Notes under the pieces: model-generated | Told to the model about the DNA's origin: nothing | Databases searched by the model: none | Seen by the model: the letters and a program-made list of their open reading frames with translations, nothing else | Position numbers and translations under genes: made by a program | Assembly (NCBI GenBank): GCA_035363115.1 | Contig: DAOSEM010000001.1 | Span: 248,001 to 312,000, forward strand | Direction of reading: 5' to 3' | Origin: Syntrophales bacterium | GTDB taxonomy: Bacteria; Desulfobacterota; Syntrophia; Syntrophales; PHBD01 | Length of the DNA: 64,000 nt | Shown here: positions 51,073 to 59,756 of the stretch, in pieces | Layout of the letters: every line of letters starts with the position of its first letter | Numbering within the stretch: position 1 is the stretch's first letter

Positions 51073-51585
51073 TTACGAATAAATGTTGATGAGGGTAACG
51101 ACGATCATGACCAGGGCGGCGCCTCCCTTTGCCAGGATGACCGCCATCCCGCCCAGAATCGACCCCAGGCCGGCGCGCAGGGCCGGCCGGATCTTCCGCT
51201 GTTGCATCATTTCCACGGCAAAAACGCCGGCAAATCCTCCGGCGAAGGCCCCCAGCACCGTTCCCAGGCCGAACAGGAACGGGGTGAAGAGAAACATGCC
51301 GGCGATGCTGCCCAGGATCGCCGCCCAGGCGCCCTTCCGGGAGGCTCCGAACCGGGCCGCACCGACCGCCCGGAGGCCGAAGTCGAGCGCCTCCGCCAGG
51401 GCCGCCAGGAAGACCAGAATCAGGAGGACCTTCCAGCCCAGGGTGGCGAATCCCGTCGCGGCGGCGTACACAAGGGCCGCCGCCAGGATCAGGAACTGGC
51501 CGGGCAGTCCGAGCAGGGTGGCCAGCAATCCCACCAGGAAGGTGATGATGAGAAGAAAGATGCCGGCCGATTCCAGAAAGGACAA
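51073..51585 (-). CDS. DUF456 family membrane protein
   Basis: A 170-residue, very hydrophobic protein with about four to five membrane helices and a glycine-rich region (GTVLGAFAGGFAGVFAVE) typical of DUF456, a family of unknown function. The start is TTG 51585, one base after the secF stop, with AAGGGG about 12 bases upstream, so it probably depends on coupled translation from secF. It is followed closely by lepB. A role in export is suggested only by position. Confidence 0.85.
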   Translation of the reverse strand: MSFLESAGIFLLIITFLVGLLATLLGLPGQFLILAAALVYAAATGFATLGWKVLLILVFLAALAEALDFGLRAVGAARFGASRKGAWAAILGSIAGMFLFTPFLFGLGTVLGAFAGGFAGVFAVEMMQQRKIRPALRAGLGSILGGMAVILAKGGAALVMIVVTLINIYS

Positions 51586-51586
51586 G

Positions 51587-52498
51587 TTACTTTTTCCCCT
51601 TTTTCCCTGCCGGCCGGAGCCTCTCCCAGGCCAGCACGATGGAGCTGGCGATGAAAATGGAGGAATAGGTTCCGATCACGATGCCGACGAGGAGGGTAAA
51701 GGCAAAGTCGTGGATCACCGCTCCCCCCAGGAAGAAGAGCGCCACCAGGACGATGAAGACCGTCAGGGCGGTCAGGATGGTCCGGCTCAGGGTTTCGTTC
51801 ACGCTGGTGTTGATCAGCGTGGCCAGGTCCTGCTTGATGTTTTTCCGGACGTTTTCCCGGATCCGGTCGAAGACGACGATGGTGTCGTTGATGGAGTAGC
51901 CGATGATCGTAAGCAGGGCCGCCACGATGGTGAGGTCGAACTCCTTGCCCAGGAGCGACAGTGCCCCCACGGTGATGATCGTGTCGTGCACCAGGGCCAG
52001 GATGCCGCCCACGCCGTAACGGAACTCGAACCGGAAGGCGATGTAGATGAGCATGCCGACCCAGGAAAAGAAAATCGCCAGGAGCGCCTTCTTGGTCAGG
52101 TCTTTCCCGACCTTGGGTCCCACGTACTCGACGCGGCGGATGTCGAAGGTCCCCGCTCCGAGGGCGGACGTCAGGGCCTGCTGGATCTTGTCGCTTGTTT
52201 CTTTTGTGTTTTCAGCCGAGTCGCCGATGCGCACCACCACCTCGTTCTCACCGTACTGCTGGATGGTGCTCCCCTCCAGGCCGATGGGCTTGAAGGCCGC
52301 CCGGATCTTCTCCGGGGCCGGCTCGTGCTGGAACTTGATCTGAATGAGAGTCCCCCCGGCAAAGTCGATGCCGTAGTTGAGACCTCCGTGCCAGACGATG
52401 GAGGCGATGCTGATGACGATCAGTGCCAGGGATATGCCGAAGGCGATCTTCATCTTGCCGACGAAATCGAAGTTGGTACCCGCCTTGATCAGTTCCAT
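51587..52498 (-). CDS. secF: Protein-export membrane protein SecF
   Basis: A 303-residue subunit of SecDF, which uses the proton motive force to pull proteins across the membrane. Six helices and one periplasmic loop are expected. LNYGIDFAGGTLIQIKF, GYSINDTIVVFDRIRENVRK and the conserved VGMLIYIAFRFEFRYGVG match SecF. It follows secD after 52 bases. The C-terminus ends in a lysine-rich tail. Confidence 0.96.
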   Translation of the reverse strand: MELIKAGTNFDFVGKMKIAFGISLALIVISIASIVWHGGLNYGIDFAGGTLIQIKFQHEPAPEKIRAAFKPIGLEGSTIQQYGENEVVVRIGDSAENTKETSDKIQQALTSALGAGTFDIRRVEYVGPKVGKDLTKKALLAIFFSWVGMLIYIAFRFEFRYGVGGILALVHDTIITVGALSLLGKEFDLTIVAALLTIIGYSINDTIVVFDRIRENVRKNIKQDLATLINTSVNETLSRTILTALTVFIVLVALFFLGGAVIHDFAFTLLVGIVIGTYSSIFIASSIVLAWERLRPAGKKGKK

Positions 52499-52550
52499 GC
52501 GGTGCTCCTCAGTTTGGGAAATGGCGTCCGGGGTTCTTTCCGCCCCGGTT

Positions 52551-54149
52551 TCATACGCTGATCCGGGAGATCTTCCGGTTCAGGACGAAGTGGTCGAAGA
52601 CGATCCGCGTCACGAAGACGGCGGTGAACATGCTGGCGATGATGCCGATGGTGAGCGTCACGGCAAAGCCCTTCACGGGACCGGTCCCGAAGCCGAACAG
52701 GAACAGGGCGGCGATGAGGGTCGTCACGTTCGAGTCGAGAATTGTCAGGAACGCCTTGCCGTAGCCCGCCTCGACGGCCATCTTGGGGGTCTTCCCGTTC
52801 CTCACCTCCTCGCGGATCCGCTCGAAGATGAGAACGTTGGCGTCCACGGCCATGCCGATGACGAGAACGATGCCGGCGATGCCCGGCAGGGTCAGCGTCG
52901 CCTTAAAGGCCGAGAGGGTCCCCATGAGGAGGATGATGTTGAGAATGACGGCGCTGTTGGCGATGACGCCGGCCCATTTGTAGTAGAAGCCCATGAACAG
53001 GACCACCAGGAGGCCGCCGATGGCGACGGACCAGAGCCCCTTGTTGATGGAGTCCTGGCCCAGGGACGGTCCCACGGTCCGCTCCTCCAGGATCACGACC
53101 GGCGCCGGCAGGGCACCCGCCCGAAGAACGATGGCCAGGTCCTTGGCCTCATCCATGGTGAAGGTCCCCGTGATCTGGGCCTGGCCCCCGGAGATCTTCT
53201 CCTGGATGACCGGCGCCGAGTGGACAACGCCGTCCAGCACGATGGCGAGTCTCTTCTTGACGTTTTCCCCGGTGATCCGCTCGAATTCGTTGGCCCCCTG
53301 GCTGTTGAACTTGATGGCCACGTAAGGCTCGCCGAAGCGGTCGCTGATCTTGACCTGGGCGTTCTCCAGCGCCCCGCCCGTCAGGAGGGTCTTGTTCCGC
53401 ACGAGATAGGGCACGTCGGTCCGGCGGCCCGATTCCGGCTCCACCTTGTAGCCGCGGAGGACCGCGCTTCCCTCGGGGACGTTGCCACGGAGGGCGTCGT
53501 CCAGGGAATGCTCCTCGTCGAGGAGCTTAAACTCCAGAAGCGCCGTCTTGCCGATCAGGTTCTTCGCCCGGGCGGGGTCCTGGATCCCCGGAAGCTGGAC
53601 GACGATCCGGTCGTCCCCCTGGGGCATGATTTCCGGTTCGGAGATGCCGAACTGGTCCACCCGGTTCCGGATGGTCTCCAGGCTCTGCTCGACGACAAAC
53701 GTCTTCATCTCCGCGGCCCGCTTGTCCTTGATCTTCAGGGTCACCTGGTCGCGCCCTTCCCGGGTTTCCGATTTGGCCACCTCCAGATCGGGGTAGCTGT
53801 CCTTCAGGATCTTGTCGAAGGCCCCCCGGGAGGCCGGATCCGGCAGCTCCAGGCTGATGCCCGCCTTCGTCCGCTCGATGTTGCGGAAGCGGACGCGCTT
53901 GTCCATCAGGGTTTCCTTCAAGTCGTTGGACGTGCGTTCCATCGTGCTTTCAAGGGCTTTCGCGGTGTCCACCTCCAGGATGAGGTGCATTCCCCCCTGC
54001 AGGTCCAGCCCCAGGTGGATCCGGTCCGAGGGAAGATTTTTCTTCCAGAACTCGGGCAGGTCCGGAATCAGGGTCGGCGTCAGGTAAAACAGCGCCCCCA
54101 GGCAGATGACAACGGTAATGGCGACACGGATGCGGATGCTCTTGATCAT
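52551..54149 (-). CDS. secD: Protein-export membrane protein SecD
   Basis: A 532-residue SecD. The N-terminal periplasmic P1 domain begins LGLDLQGGMHLILEVD (about residues 45-60). The D4-type TM segments include GMAVDANVLIFERIREE, whose aspartate takes part in proton flow, and LPAPVVILEERTVGPSLG is conserved before TM2. Length and architecture are normal. It follows yajC after 13 bases. Confidence 0.97.
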   Translation of the reverse strand: MIKSIRIRVAITVVICLGALFYLTPTLIPDLPEFWKKNLPSDRIHLGLDLQGGMHLILEVDTAKALESTMERTSNDLKETLMDKRVRFRNIERTKAGISLELPDPASRGAFDKILKDSYPDLEVAKSETREGRDQVTLKIKDKRAAEMKTFVVEQSLETIRNRVDQFGISEPEIMPQGDDRIVVQLPGIQDPARAKNLIGKTALLEFKLLDEEHSLDDALRGNVPEGSAVLRGYKVEPESGRRTDVPYLVRNKTLLTGGALENAQVKISDRFGEPYVAIKFNSQGANEFERITGENVKKRLAIVLDGVVHSAPVIQEKISGGQAQITGTFTMDEAKDLAIVLRAGALPAPVVILEERTVGPSLGQDSINKGLWSVAIGGLLVVLFMGFYYKWAGVIANSAVILNIILLMGTLSAFKATLTLPGIAGIVLVIGMAVDANVLIFERIREEVRNGKTPKMAVEAGYGKAFLTILDSNVTTLIAALFLFGFGTGPVKGFAVTLTIGIIASMFTAVFVTRIVFDHFVLNRKISRISV

Positions 54150-54162
54150 GGCGAACCCCTGG

Positions 54163-54492
54163 TTATTCCTTCGATTCCTTCCCGGCCTTCTGGAGGACGG
54201 TGCTGATGAAGCTCTTGCCCACCTTGATTCTCACCTTGTCGGCGATCTCCAGGGTCACGACGTTGTCCGCGACGGCGGTTATTTTCCCCTGGATCCCCCC
54301 CGAGGTCATGACCAGATCCCCGTGGGTCAGGCTGGCCAGCATGTCCTTGTGCTCTTTCTGCTGTTTCATCTGGGGCCGGATGAGCAGGAAGTAGAAGATG
54401 GCGAACAGGACGCCCATCATGACGATGAAGCTCCAGTCCCCTCCCGCGCCCCCGCCTCCGGGCATCCCCATGGCATATGCGGTTCCGATCAC
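54163..54492 (-). CDS. yajC: Preprotein translocase accessory subunit YajC
   Basis: A 109-residue protein with one membrane helix (FIVMMGVLFAIFYFLLIRPQ) and a basic cytosolic part with KQQKEHKDMLASLTHGDLV and SGGIQGKITAVADNVV, all typical of YajC, which associates with SecDF. A glycine-rich N-terminus (MPGGGGAGGDW) precedes the helix. It lies 18 bases downstream of tgt, in the widespread tgt-yajC-secD-secF order. Confidence 0.95.
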   Translation of the reverse strand: MIGTAYAMGMPGGGGAGGDWSFIVMMGVLFAIFYFLLIRPQMKQQKEHKDMLASLTHGDLVMTSGGIQGKITAVADNVVTLEIADKVRIKVGKSFISTVLQKAGKESKE

Positions 54493-54510
54493 GAAAATAT
54501 CCTCCCTGAT

Positions 54511-55665
54511 TTATTCGGGAATCTCCGAGTTTGCATCGGCATTCCCCGCCGGCTCGTCTTCCCACCGGTCCAGAAACGCCCGTTTCCAGACCGTATAACT
54601 CCCCCCCCGGATCTCTTCCCGGATCCGTTCCATCAGTCGGAGATAGAACCGGACATTGTGAATCGTGTTGAGCACCATGGCCAGGATCTCCCGGGCCATG
54701 TAGAGATGCCGGAGGTAAGCACGCGAGTAGTGCCTGCAGGTGTAGCAGTCGCAGGCTTCGTCGAGGGGAAGCTCGTCCTCCCGCCAGCGGGCGTGCTTTA
54801 TAACAACCTTTTGGGTGTTTGTAAATAATAATCCATTCCTTGCGCATCGCGTGGGCATGACGCAGTCGAAGAGATCGATGCCGGCGGAGACGCTCTTGAC
54901 GATGTCGGCGGGGGTCCCCACGCCCATCAGGTAGCGGGGCTTTCCCCGGGGGAGGAGCGGAGCCGTCCCGGCCACGATCTCATCCATGATATCCTTCGGC
55001 TCCCCGACGCTGAGCCCCCCCAGGGCATAGCCCTCGAAGTCCAGGGCCGCCAGCTCCTCCAGGGCCTGCCGGCGCAGGTCCGGGTACATCCCCCCCTGGA
55101 CGATGGCAAAGAGCATCTGGAAGCGGTTCGTCCGGGCCTCCAGGGACCTCCGAGCCCAGCGGTTCGTCCGCTCCATGGAGACCCGGGCCTCCCGGACCGT
55201 CGCCGGGTAGGGGGTGCACTCGTCGAGGCACATCATGATGTCCGACCCGAGGGCCTCCTGGATGGCCACGGCGGTCTCGGGGGTGAGGTCGTGCCTTGAT
55301 CCGTCGATGTGGGACTGGAAGGTGACCCCGTCTTCGGTGATCTTCCGGAGGGCCCCGAGGCTGAAGACCTGGAATCCGCCGCTGTCGGTCAGGATCGGGC
55401 CGGGCCAGTTCATGAACCGGTGAAGCCCCCCCAGGCGGCGGACCAGCTCGTGGCCGGGTCTCAAATATAAATGATACGTATTCCCGAGGATGACATCCGC
55501 GCCCAGTTCCCGGACCGTCTCCGGAAGCAGGGCCTTGACGGTCCCCTGGGTCCCCACGGGCATGAACGCGGGCGTCCGGATCTCCCCGTGGGGCGTGGCG
55601 ATCCGCCCCAGCCGGGCCCTGGTACCGGTGTCTTCTTTTAACAATTCAAAGCCTGGTTCTGTCAT
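54511..55665 (-). CDS. tgt: tRNA-guanine transglycosylase
   Basis: A 384-residue TIM-barrel enzyme that exchanges guanine 34 of GUN anticodons for preQ1, on the way to queuosine. DSGGFQVFSLG holds an active-site aspartate, FDCVMPTRCARNG the catalytic region, and CDCYTC with HLY the zinc site. The C-terminus, with about 15 extra residues (EDEPAGNADANSEIPE), is slightly long. ATG 55665 with AAGGA upstream is preferred over an in-frame start at 55698. queA, its usual immediate neighbour, is 582 bases away because two repeats lie between. Confidence 0.96.
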   Translation of the reverse strand: MTEPGFELLKEDTGTRARLGRIATPHGEIRTPAFMPVGTQGTVKALLPETVRELGADVILGNTYHLYLRPGHELVRRLGGLHRFMNWPGPILTDSGGFQVFSLGALRKITEDGVTFQSHIDGSRHDLTPETAVAIQEALGSDIMMCLDECTPYPATVREARVSMERTNRWARRSLEARTNRFQMLFAIVQGGMYPDLRRQALEELAALDFEGYALGGLSVGEPKDIMDEIVAGTAPLLPRGKPRYLMGVGTPADIVKSVSAGIDLFDCVMPTRCARNGLLFTNTQKVVIKHARWREDELPLDEACDCYTCRHYSRAYLRHLYMAREILAMVLNTIHNVRFYLRLMERIREEIRGGSYTVWKRAFLDRWEDEPAGNADANSEIPE

Positions 55666-55710
55666 GGACGTCCTTACAACCCAATTTCCCCGCGGCAAAG
55701 CAATTGTATC

Positions 55711-56085
55711 TCGGCGCGGGGGCTGCCACGGGGATTCCCGCCGTCGCGAAAACGTTTCCGCTCTTCACCTTCTGAAATTGATGAGCCTGGGATCCGGAAA
55801 CGTTTTCTAATCGCTCCTCTGGGAACCCCCGGTCGCGCCCCCGCGGATGCAGAGGAGAGGCGGAAAACAACCAGAATTCCCGTCTCGTGTGCCCCCGCCC
55901 CGCGGACATTGGTCGGGGAGGGGGGCTTCCCGGAGCGCGAATAGCGGCTTTTTCGGGATACCCTGCCGTCGCAGCGAAGCGCCCGCAAAGTCATCTGTCT
56001 GAGCACCGTCCGGTGCGAGTTATGACTTTGCAGCGGAGCGAGACGATGCAGGGTCGAAAAATCGCTTCTGAGCGCGAGGGAAGCC
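55711..56085. repeat. Nested-palindrome repeat element, copy 3 (order C, A, B), between queA and tgt
   Basis: With the following repeat it fills the 581-base gap between tgt and queA; no gene is seen. Module C reversed is at 55711-55748, an inverted repeat AAAACGTTTCCG / CGGAAACGTTTT at 55749-55807, module A reversed at 55810-55845, and module B at 55914-56085. Within B the innermost hairpin GCACCGTCCGGTGC sits between GCAAAGTCAT and ATGACTTTGC. In copy 1 the equivalent hairpin is GCGCCCCCAGGCGC, keeping its stem through a paired change. Confidence 0.88.
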
Positions 56086-56118
56086 TCTCTCACGCGCAAT
56101 TCCCATGAATCAACCCGG

Positions 56119-56239
56119 CGGCTGTTCAAAAAGGGTTGAATGCAAGGCGCCCGAAATCCCGGGCCGTGAGGCGTACTTGTCGGTACGTCGAGCGGAGCGG
56201 GATGAGGGCAACGCAGCAGACGCCCTTTTTCAGCAGCCG
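56119..56239 (-). repeat. Second repeat family, copy c
   Basis: About 121 bases with inverted termini GGCGGCTGTTCAAAAAGGG and CCCTTTTTCAGCAGCCGC. Internal blocks TGCAAGGCGCCCGAAATCCC and GTACTTGTCGGTACGTCG mirror copy b in the opposite orientation. It ends eight bases before the queA stop on the facing strand and may supply queA's terminator. Confidence 0.8.
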
Positions 56240-56246
56240 CGTATAT

Positions 56247-57287
56247 TCAGAGGATCAGCATCGCATCCCCATAACTGTAAAACCGGAATCCGTCCTCCAC
56301 GGCCCGGCGGTAGGCCGCCTTCATCCGTTCCGTCCCGGCGAAGGCGCAGACCAGGATGAAGAGGGACGACCGGGGGAGGTGGAAGTTCGTCACCATGGCC
56401 CCGGTGCAGCGGAACCGGTGCCCCGGGCGGATGAACAGGTCCGTGTATCCCTCCCCGGCGGCCACCCGTCCGTTCTCGTCGGCCAGCGTCTCCAGTACCC
56501 GGGTGGAGGTCGTCCCGACGGCCACCACGCGCCGGGCATCGTTGATCAGGCGGGCCGTTTCCGAAGTCAGTTCGTAATGTTCCGCGTCCAGGCCGGCGTT
56601 TTCCAGCGGACCTTCCGGCAGCGGCTGGAAGGTCCCGTATCCCACGTGCAGGGTCAGTCGCGCCACGGGAATATTCTTTTTCTCCAGCTCCGCAAAGACC
56701 GCCGGGGTGAAGTGAAGGCCTGCCGTGGGGGCCGCCACGGAGCCGGGGGGACGGGCGTATACGGTCTGGTAGCGCTCCCGGTCATGCGCCGTTCCGGGAT
56801 CGCCGGGATCCCGGCGGATGTAGGGCGGCAGGGGTGGCCGTCCGATCCTGTCCAGATAGGCGTTGAAAGGCTCCCCGGCGTGAAACCGGACCCGCCACTT
56901 CTTGTCGGAAATGCGCTCGACGATCTCCGCGGCGGCCCCCTCCGGGAGGAGAATTCGGTCGCCCGGGCGCAGACGTCGCGCCGGCCGGAGGAGGGCCTCC
57001 CAGGTTCGTCCCTCCGGATCCGCTCCCGCCGGAAGCGGGAGAAGCAGGATCTCCACGGCCCCCCCGGTTTCCCGCCGCCCGTTCAGCCGTGCCGGGATGA
57101 CCCGCGAGTCGTTGACGACCAGGACGTCTCCTGGCTTAAGAAATTCCGGAAGGTCGGCGAAGACGCGCTCCTCCAGCCCGTCCCGATCCCGCCGGACCAC
57201 CAGCAGGCGCGACCGGTCGCGCTCCGCCGCCGGCTCCTGGGCGATTCGCTCGGGGGGCAGGAAATAGTCGAAGACCGACGGATCCAT
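56247..57287 (-). CDS. queA: S-adenosylmethionine:tRNA ribosyltransferase-isomerase
   Basis: A 346-residue enzyme that transfers and isomerises the ribosyl group of SAM onto preQ1-tRNA to form epoxyqueuosine. LPPERIAQEP, LVVNDSRVIPARL, SVAAPTAGLHFTP, HVGYGTFQP and TNFHLPRSSLFILV are family signatures. ATG 57287 is chosen from the family's MDxxxFDYxLP start; the frame is open upstream through the DUF2065 gene. Together with tgt it makes the second half of queuosine synthesis. Confidence 0.96.
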   Translation of the reverse strand: MDPSVFDYFLPPERIAQEPAAERDRSRLLVVRRDRDGLEERVFADLPEFLKPGDVLVVNDSRVIPARLNGRRETGGAVEILLLPLPAGADPEGRTWEALLRPARRLRPGDRILLPEGAAAEIVERISDKKWRVRFHAGEPFNAYLDRIGRPPLPPYIRRDPGDPGTAHDRERYQTVYARPPGSVAAPTAGLHFTPAVFAELEKKNIPVARLTLHVGYGTFQPLPEGPLENAGLDAEHYELTSETARLINDARRVVAVGTTSTRVLETLADENGRVAAGEGYTDLFIRPGHRFRCTGAMVTNFHLPRSSLFILVCAFAGTERMKAAYRRAVEDGFRFYSYGDAMLIL

Positions 57288-57289
57288 CC

Positions 57290-57493
57290 TTATTGCCTGC
57301 CGAGATAGACCAGGAGGAGCCCCATGACAATGGCCCCCAGGCCGAGGAACCGGAGCGTGCGTTCGGGGATTTCCAGGAGCTTCACCAGGTACTGCTTGAT
57401 CTGCGCCGGAAAGGCGAAATAGGGCAGGCCCTCGACGATGAAGACCATCCCGAGGACGCAGAGAAAGAATTCCATTCCGCTTGTCTGTTCCAT
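57290..57493 (-). CDS. DUF2065 small membrane protein
   Basis: A 67-residue (or 61-residue from ATG 57475) protein with two hydrophobic helices, FFLCVLGMVFIVEGLPYFAF and FLGLGAIVMGLLLVYLG, separated by a short basic loop containing PERTLRFLG. This is the DUF2065/YjeT pattern, function unknown. Neither start has a strong ribosome site. The stop lies two bases before the queA start, so translation of queA may depend on it. Confidence 0.8.
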   Translation of the reverse strand: MEQTSGMEFFLCVLGMVFIVEGLPYFAFPAQIKQYLVKLLEIPERTLRFLGLGAIVMGLLLVYLGRQ

Positions 57494-57577
57494 CCGTCTT
57501 TATGCCTCGATGGGGCTGCCCGGCACGGGTCCCTGGCATGTCCCCCGCGTCTTCATTTCATCTGCATCCGGACCCCG

Positions 57578-58006
57578 TCACGGGAGAAAACCCACCTTCC
57601 GCAGGGCTCGCAGGGTGTTGCGCGACACGGGCAGGGCCGCCAGATCCTCCGGGGACAGCCAGCGGGCGTCCGCGGCGTCGTCGGCGCCCTGCACCCGGCC
57701 GGAGACGTACTCCCCGATGACGTCCACGATGACGTAGTGGAAGCGGATCCGTCCCTCCGCATCGCGCTCGAAGAAATCGAACGTGTAGACCGGTTCACCC
57801 GCCCGGATCACGATTCCCGTCTCCTCCAGGATCTCCCGCTCCGCTCCCGCCTGGATCGTCTCGCCCAGCTCCAGGGATCCGCCGGGGATGGCCCAGAGGC
57901 CGCGGCTGGGGTCGATGCCCCGCTCTACGAGAAGAACCCTGCCTTCATGAATGACGATGGCCCCCACGCCGACCCGGGGCCGATCGGGGTATTCCCTTCC
58001 GCTCAC
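57578..58006 (-). CDS. NUDIX hydrolase
   Basis: A 142-residue Nudix protein. The box reads GGSLELGETIQAGAEREILE, continuing ETGI, with all metal-binding glutamates in place. It would hydrolyse a nucleoside diphosphate linked to another group; VGVGAIVIHEGRVLLVERG and GLWAIPGG resemble ADP-ribose or dinucleotide pyrophosphatases, which would fit the NAD-consuming sirtuin two genes upstream. The start is GTG 58006, overlapping the NRDE stop (GTGA), with GGGAGG eight bases before it. Confidence 0.92.
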   Translation of the reverse strand: MSGREYPDRPRVGVGAIVIHEGRVLLVERGIDPSRGLWAIPGGSLELGETIQAGAEREILEETGIVIRAGEPVYTFDFFERDAEGRIRFHYVIVDVIGEYVSGRVQGADDAADARWLSPEDLAALPVSRNTLRALRKVGFLP

Positions 58007-58776
58007 GGCGCTGCCTCCCGGGAAAAGGTGAACTTGGCCGTCGCCCCGGAATCGGGGGAGCCCCGGAAGGACCGCTCGATAAAGGTGATCCCGCCGCCGC
58101 GGTCCGTCATGAGGACGGTCGAGGAGCGGGTCCCGTAGGTCGGGCTCGCAATGAACAGCGGCGACAGGATCCTCTCCCACTCGAGGCCGATCCCGGTTTC
58201 GGGGAGGTCCCCGTCGGGGGCCCGCTCCATGTCCGCGAGGAGCCGAAAGAGGGCCTCCGGGTCCGGTTCGGGATTCTGCTCCAGGAGGATTCGGAACGCC
58301 TCCCGGCCCCGGCGGATCTTGGGCCAGGGCGTGTCCAGGAGGGCGTTGGACAGCCCGTGGACGCCCGGGGGAACGGGGCCCGACGGCCCCCTGCCGGAGA
58401 GGTAGAAAAGCGAATCCGCATCGCCCAGGAACAGGTTGAAGGGATTGTATTCCGGTGCGCGGGGGGCAAGACGCTCCATGGCGGCTTGCGGGGATTCCGA
58501 TCCCTCCAGGTATTCCCGGACCAGCCACCCCCGGGAGGGCCTTCCCGGCCGGATGGCCGCCGGATCGCGGAAGTTCGTCAGGGCCGCCCAGCGTCCCCGA
58601 CGGGTCACGCCCAGCCAGGTCCCCCCTTCCTGGAGGTCCCGGCCGCCTAGAATGTCGGGCCGCTCTTCCCAGAAGTCCGCCGCCGCCGTCGGCCGGTCGT
58701 AGAACTCATCCCGGTTGGCCGCCAGGATCAGGGGATATTCGGGATGGGCCTGCCAGGCCAGGAGGATCAGGCACAT
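58003..58776 (-). CDS. NRDE-family protein (TANGO2-like)
   Basis: A 257-residue protein that starts MCLILLAWQAHPEYPLILA and carries the eponymous NRDE (residues 21-24) in ANRDEFYDRPT, followed by GGRDLQEGGTWLGVTRRGRWAALTNFR. The invariant second-position cysteine suggests an N-terminal-nucleophile fold. Eukaryotic TANGO2 is linked to haem or acyl-CoA handling; bacterial roles are unknown. The start at 58776 lies one base after the sirtuin stop, and the end overlaps the Nudix gene. Confidence 0.92.
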   Translation of the reverse strand: MCLILLAWQAHPEYPLILAANRDEFYDRPTAAADFWEERPDILGGRDLQEGGTWLGVTRRGRWAALTNFRDPAAIRPGRPSRGWLVREYLEGSESPQAAMERLAPRAPEYNPFNLFLGDADSLFYLSGRGPSGPVPPGVHGLSNALLDTPWPKIRRGREAFRILLEQNPEPDPEALFRLLADMERAPDGDLPETGIGLEWERILSPLFIASPTYGTRSSTVLMTDRGGGITFIERSFRGSPDSGATAKFTFSREAAP

Positions 58777-58777
58777 G

Positions 58778-59560
58778 TCAGGACAGCCCGGCCCGGACAC
58801 CCGCCAGGATCTTTTCCATGGCATCCCCCGCACCCGCCTGGAGGACCAGGTCCGCGTCCATGTCGTAGGGGGTGGGCGCCATGTTGATGATGACGAGTTT
58901 TGCGCCGGCCTCCTTGGCATAGGCGGGCATGTAGGCCGCGGGGTAGACCACCAGGGAGGAGCCGATGACGATGAAGAGATCGCAGCTCCGGGCGTGCTCG
59001 GTGGCGTCCCGAAGGACCCGGGGAGGCAGCATCTCGCCGAAGAAAATCACGTCGGGCTTCAGGATGCCGCGGCACTTTTCGCAAACCGGAACATCGGAAC
59101 CGCCCATGGACTGCCACAGGATCGACTCCAGGGCATAGCGCTCGCTGCAATCGAGGCACTTCACCCAGGCCATGTTGCCGTGAAGCTCGTAGACCCGTTC
59201 GGGGTTGTTTCCCGCCTTCTGGTGCAGGTTGTCCACGTTTTGCGTGATGACGGCCCGCAGCCGTCCCATCCGCTCCAGCTCCGCCACGGCCAGGTGCGCC
59301 CGGTTCGGCTCGGCGGCGGTGAAGAGGCCGCTCTCCAGGAGGAACCGCCACTGCTTCCGGCGGGTCTGCGGGCTGGAGAGGAATTTGTCGATGGTGAAGT
59401 CCTCGGGATCGAACTTCGTCCAGATCCCCCCGGGGCTCCGGAAGTCGGGGATCCCGGACTCGGTGCTCGCCCCGGCGCCGGTGAAGACGACGATATTGGA
59501 CGACCGGGCGATCATCCCGGCCACGGCGTCGATCTGTTTCTCCAGGTTCGTCTCCGTCAT
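58778..59560 (-). CDS. cobB: NAD-dependent protein deacylase (sirtuin)
   Basis: A 260-residue Sir2 protein that removes acyl groups from lysines using NAD+, giving nicotinamide and O-acyl-ADP-ribose. GAGAS is at residues 28-32, TQNVD at 106-110, catalytic H127 in ELHGN, zinc cysteines at 135, 138, 160 and 163, and GSSLVVYPAAY binds the adenosine. In acyl-CoA-rich metabolism such enzymes reverse spontaneous acylation. It heads the sirtuin-NRDE-Nudix group and is divergent from corA over 196 bases. Confidence 0.95.
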   Translation of the reverse strand: MTETNLEKQIDAVAGMIARSSNIVVFTGAGASTESGIPDFRSPGGIWTKFDPEDFTIDKFLSSPQTRRKQWRFLLESGLFTAAEPNRAHLAVAELERMGRLRAVITQNVDNLHQKAGNNPERVYELHGNMAWVKCLDCSERYALESILWQSMGGSDVPVCEKCRGILKPDVIFFGEMLPPRVLRDATEHARSCDLFIVIGSSLVVYPAAYMPAYAKEAGAKLVIINMAPTPYDMDADLVLQAGAGDAMEKILAGVRAGLS

Positions 59561-59756
59561 GCTCGTTTCCCACCCTGTCTGGAAGTCGTTCCTCTGTATG
59601 GAGAAAGGCCGGCGATGTCAACGGGAAAGACGCCCACGAGGCGCCGCCACCGGGCCTGCGCGGCCGCCCCGGAGCTTTTTTTGTTTGTTTTTGCCCTGTG
59701 ATTTGGTTAAGGATAATCGCTCCATTCGGGATTGGGGCTCTCCGGCAGAGGAAACC

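Noticed and set aside
55887..56108. Frame with similar translation in element copies 1 and 3 (containing RVMTLQRSETMQG)
   Set aside because: The frame exists because module B is repeated. Copy 2 breaks it with an inserted palindrome and stop, it lacks a ribosome site, and the paired change in the hairpin favours structure over coding.
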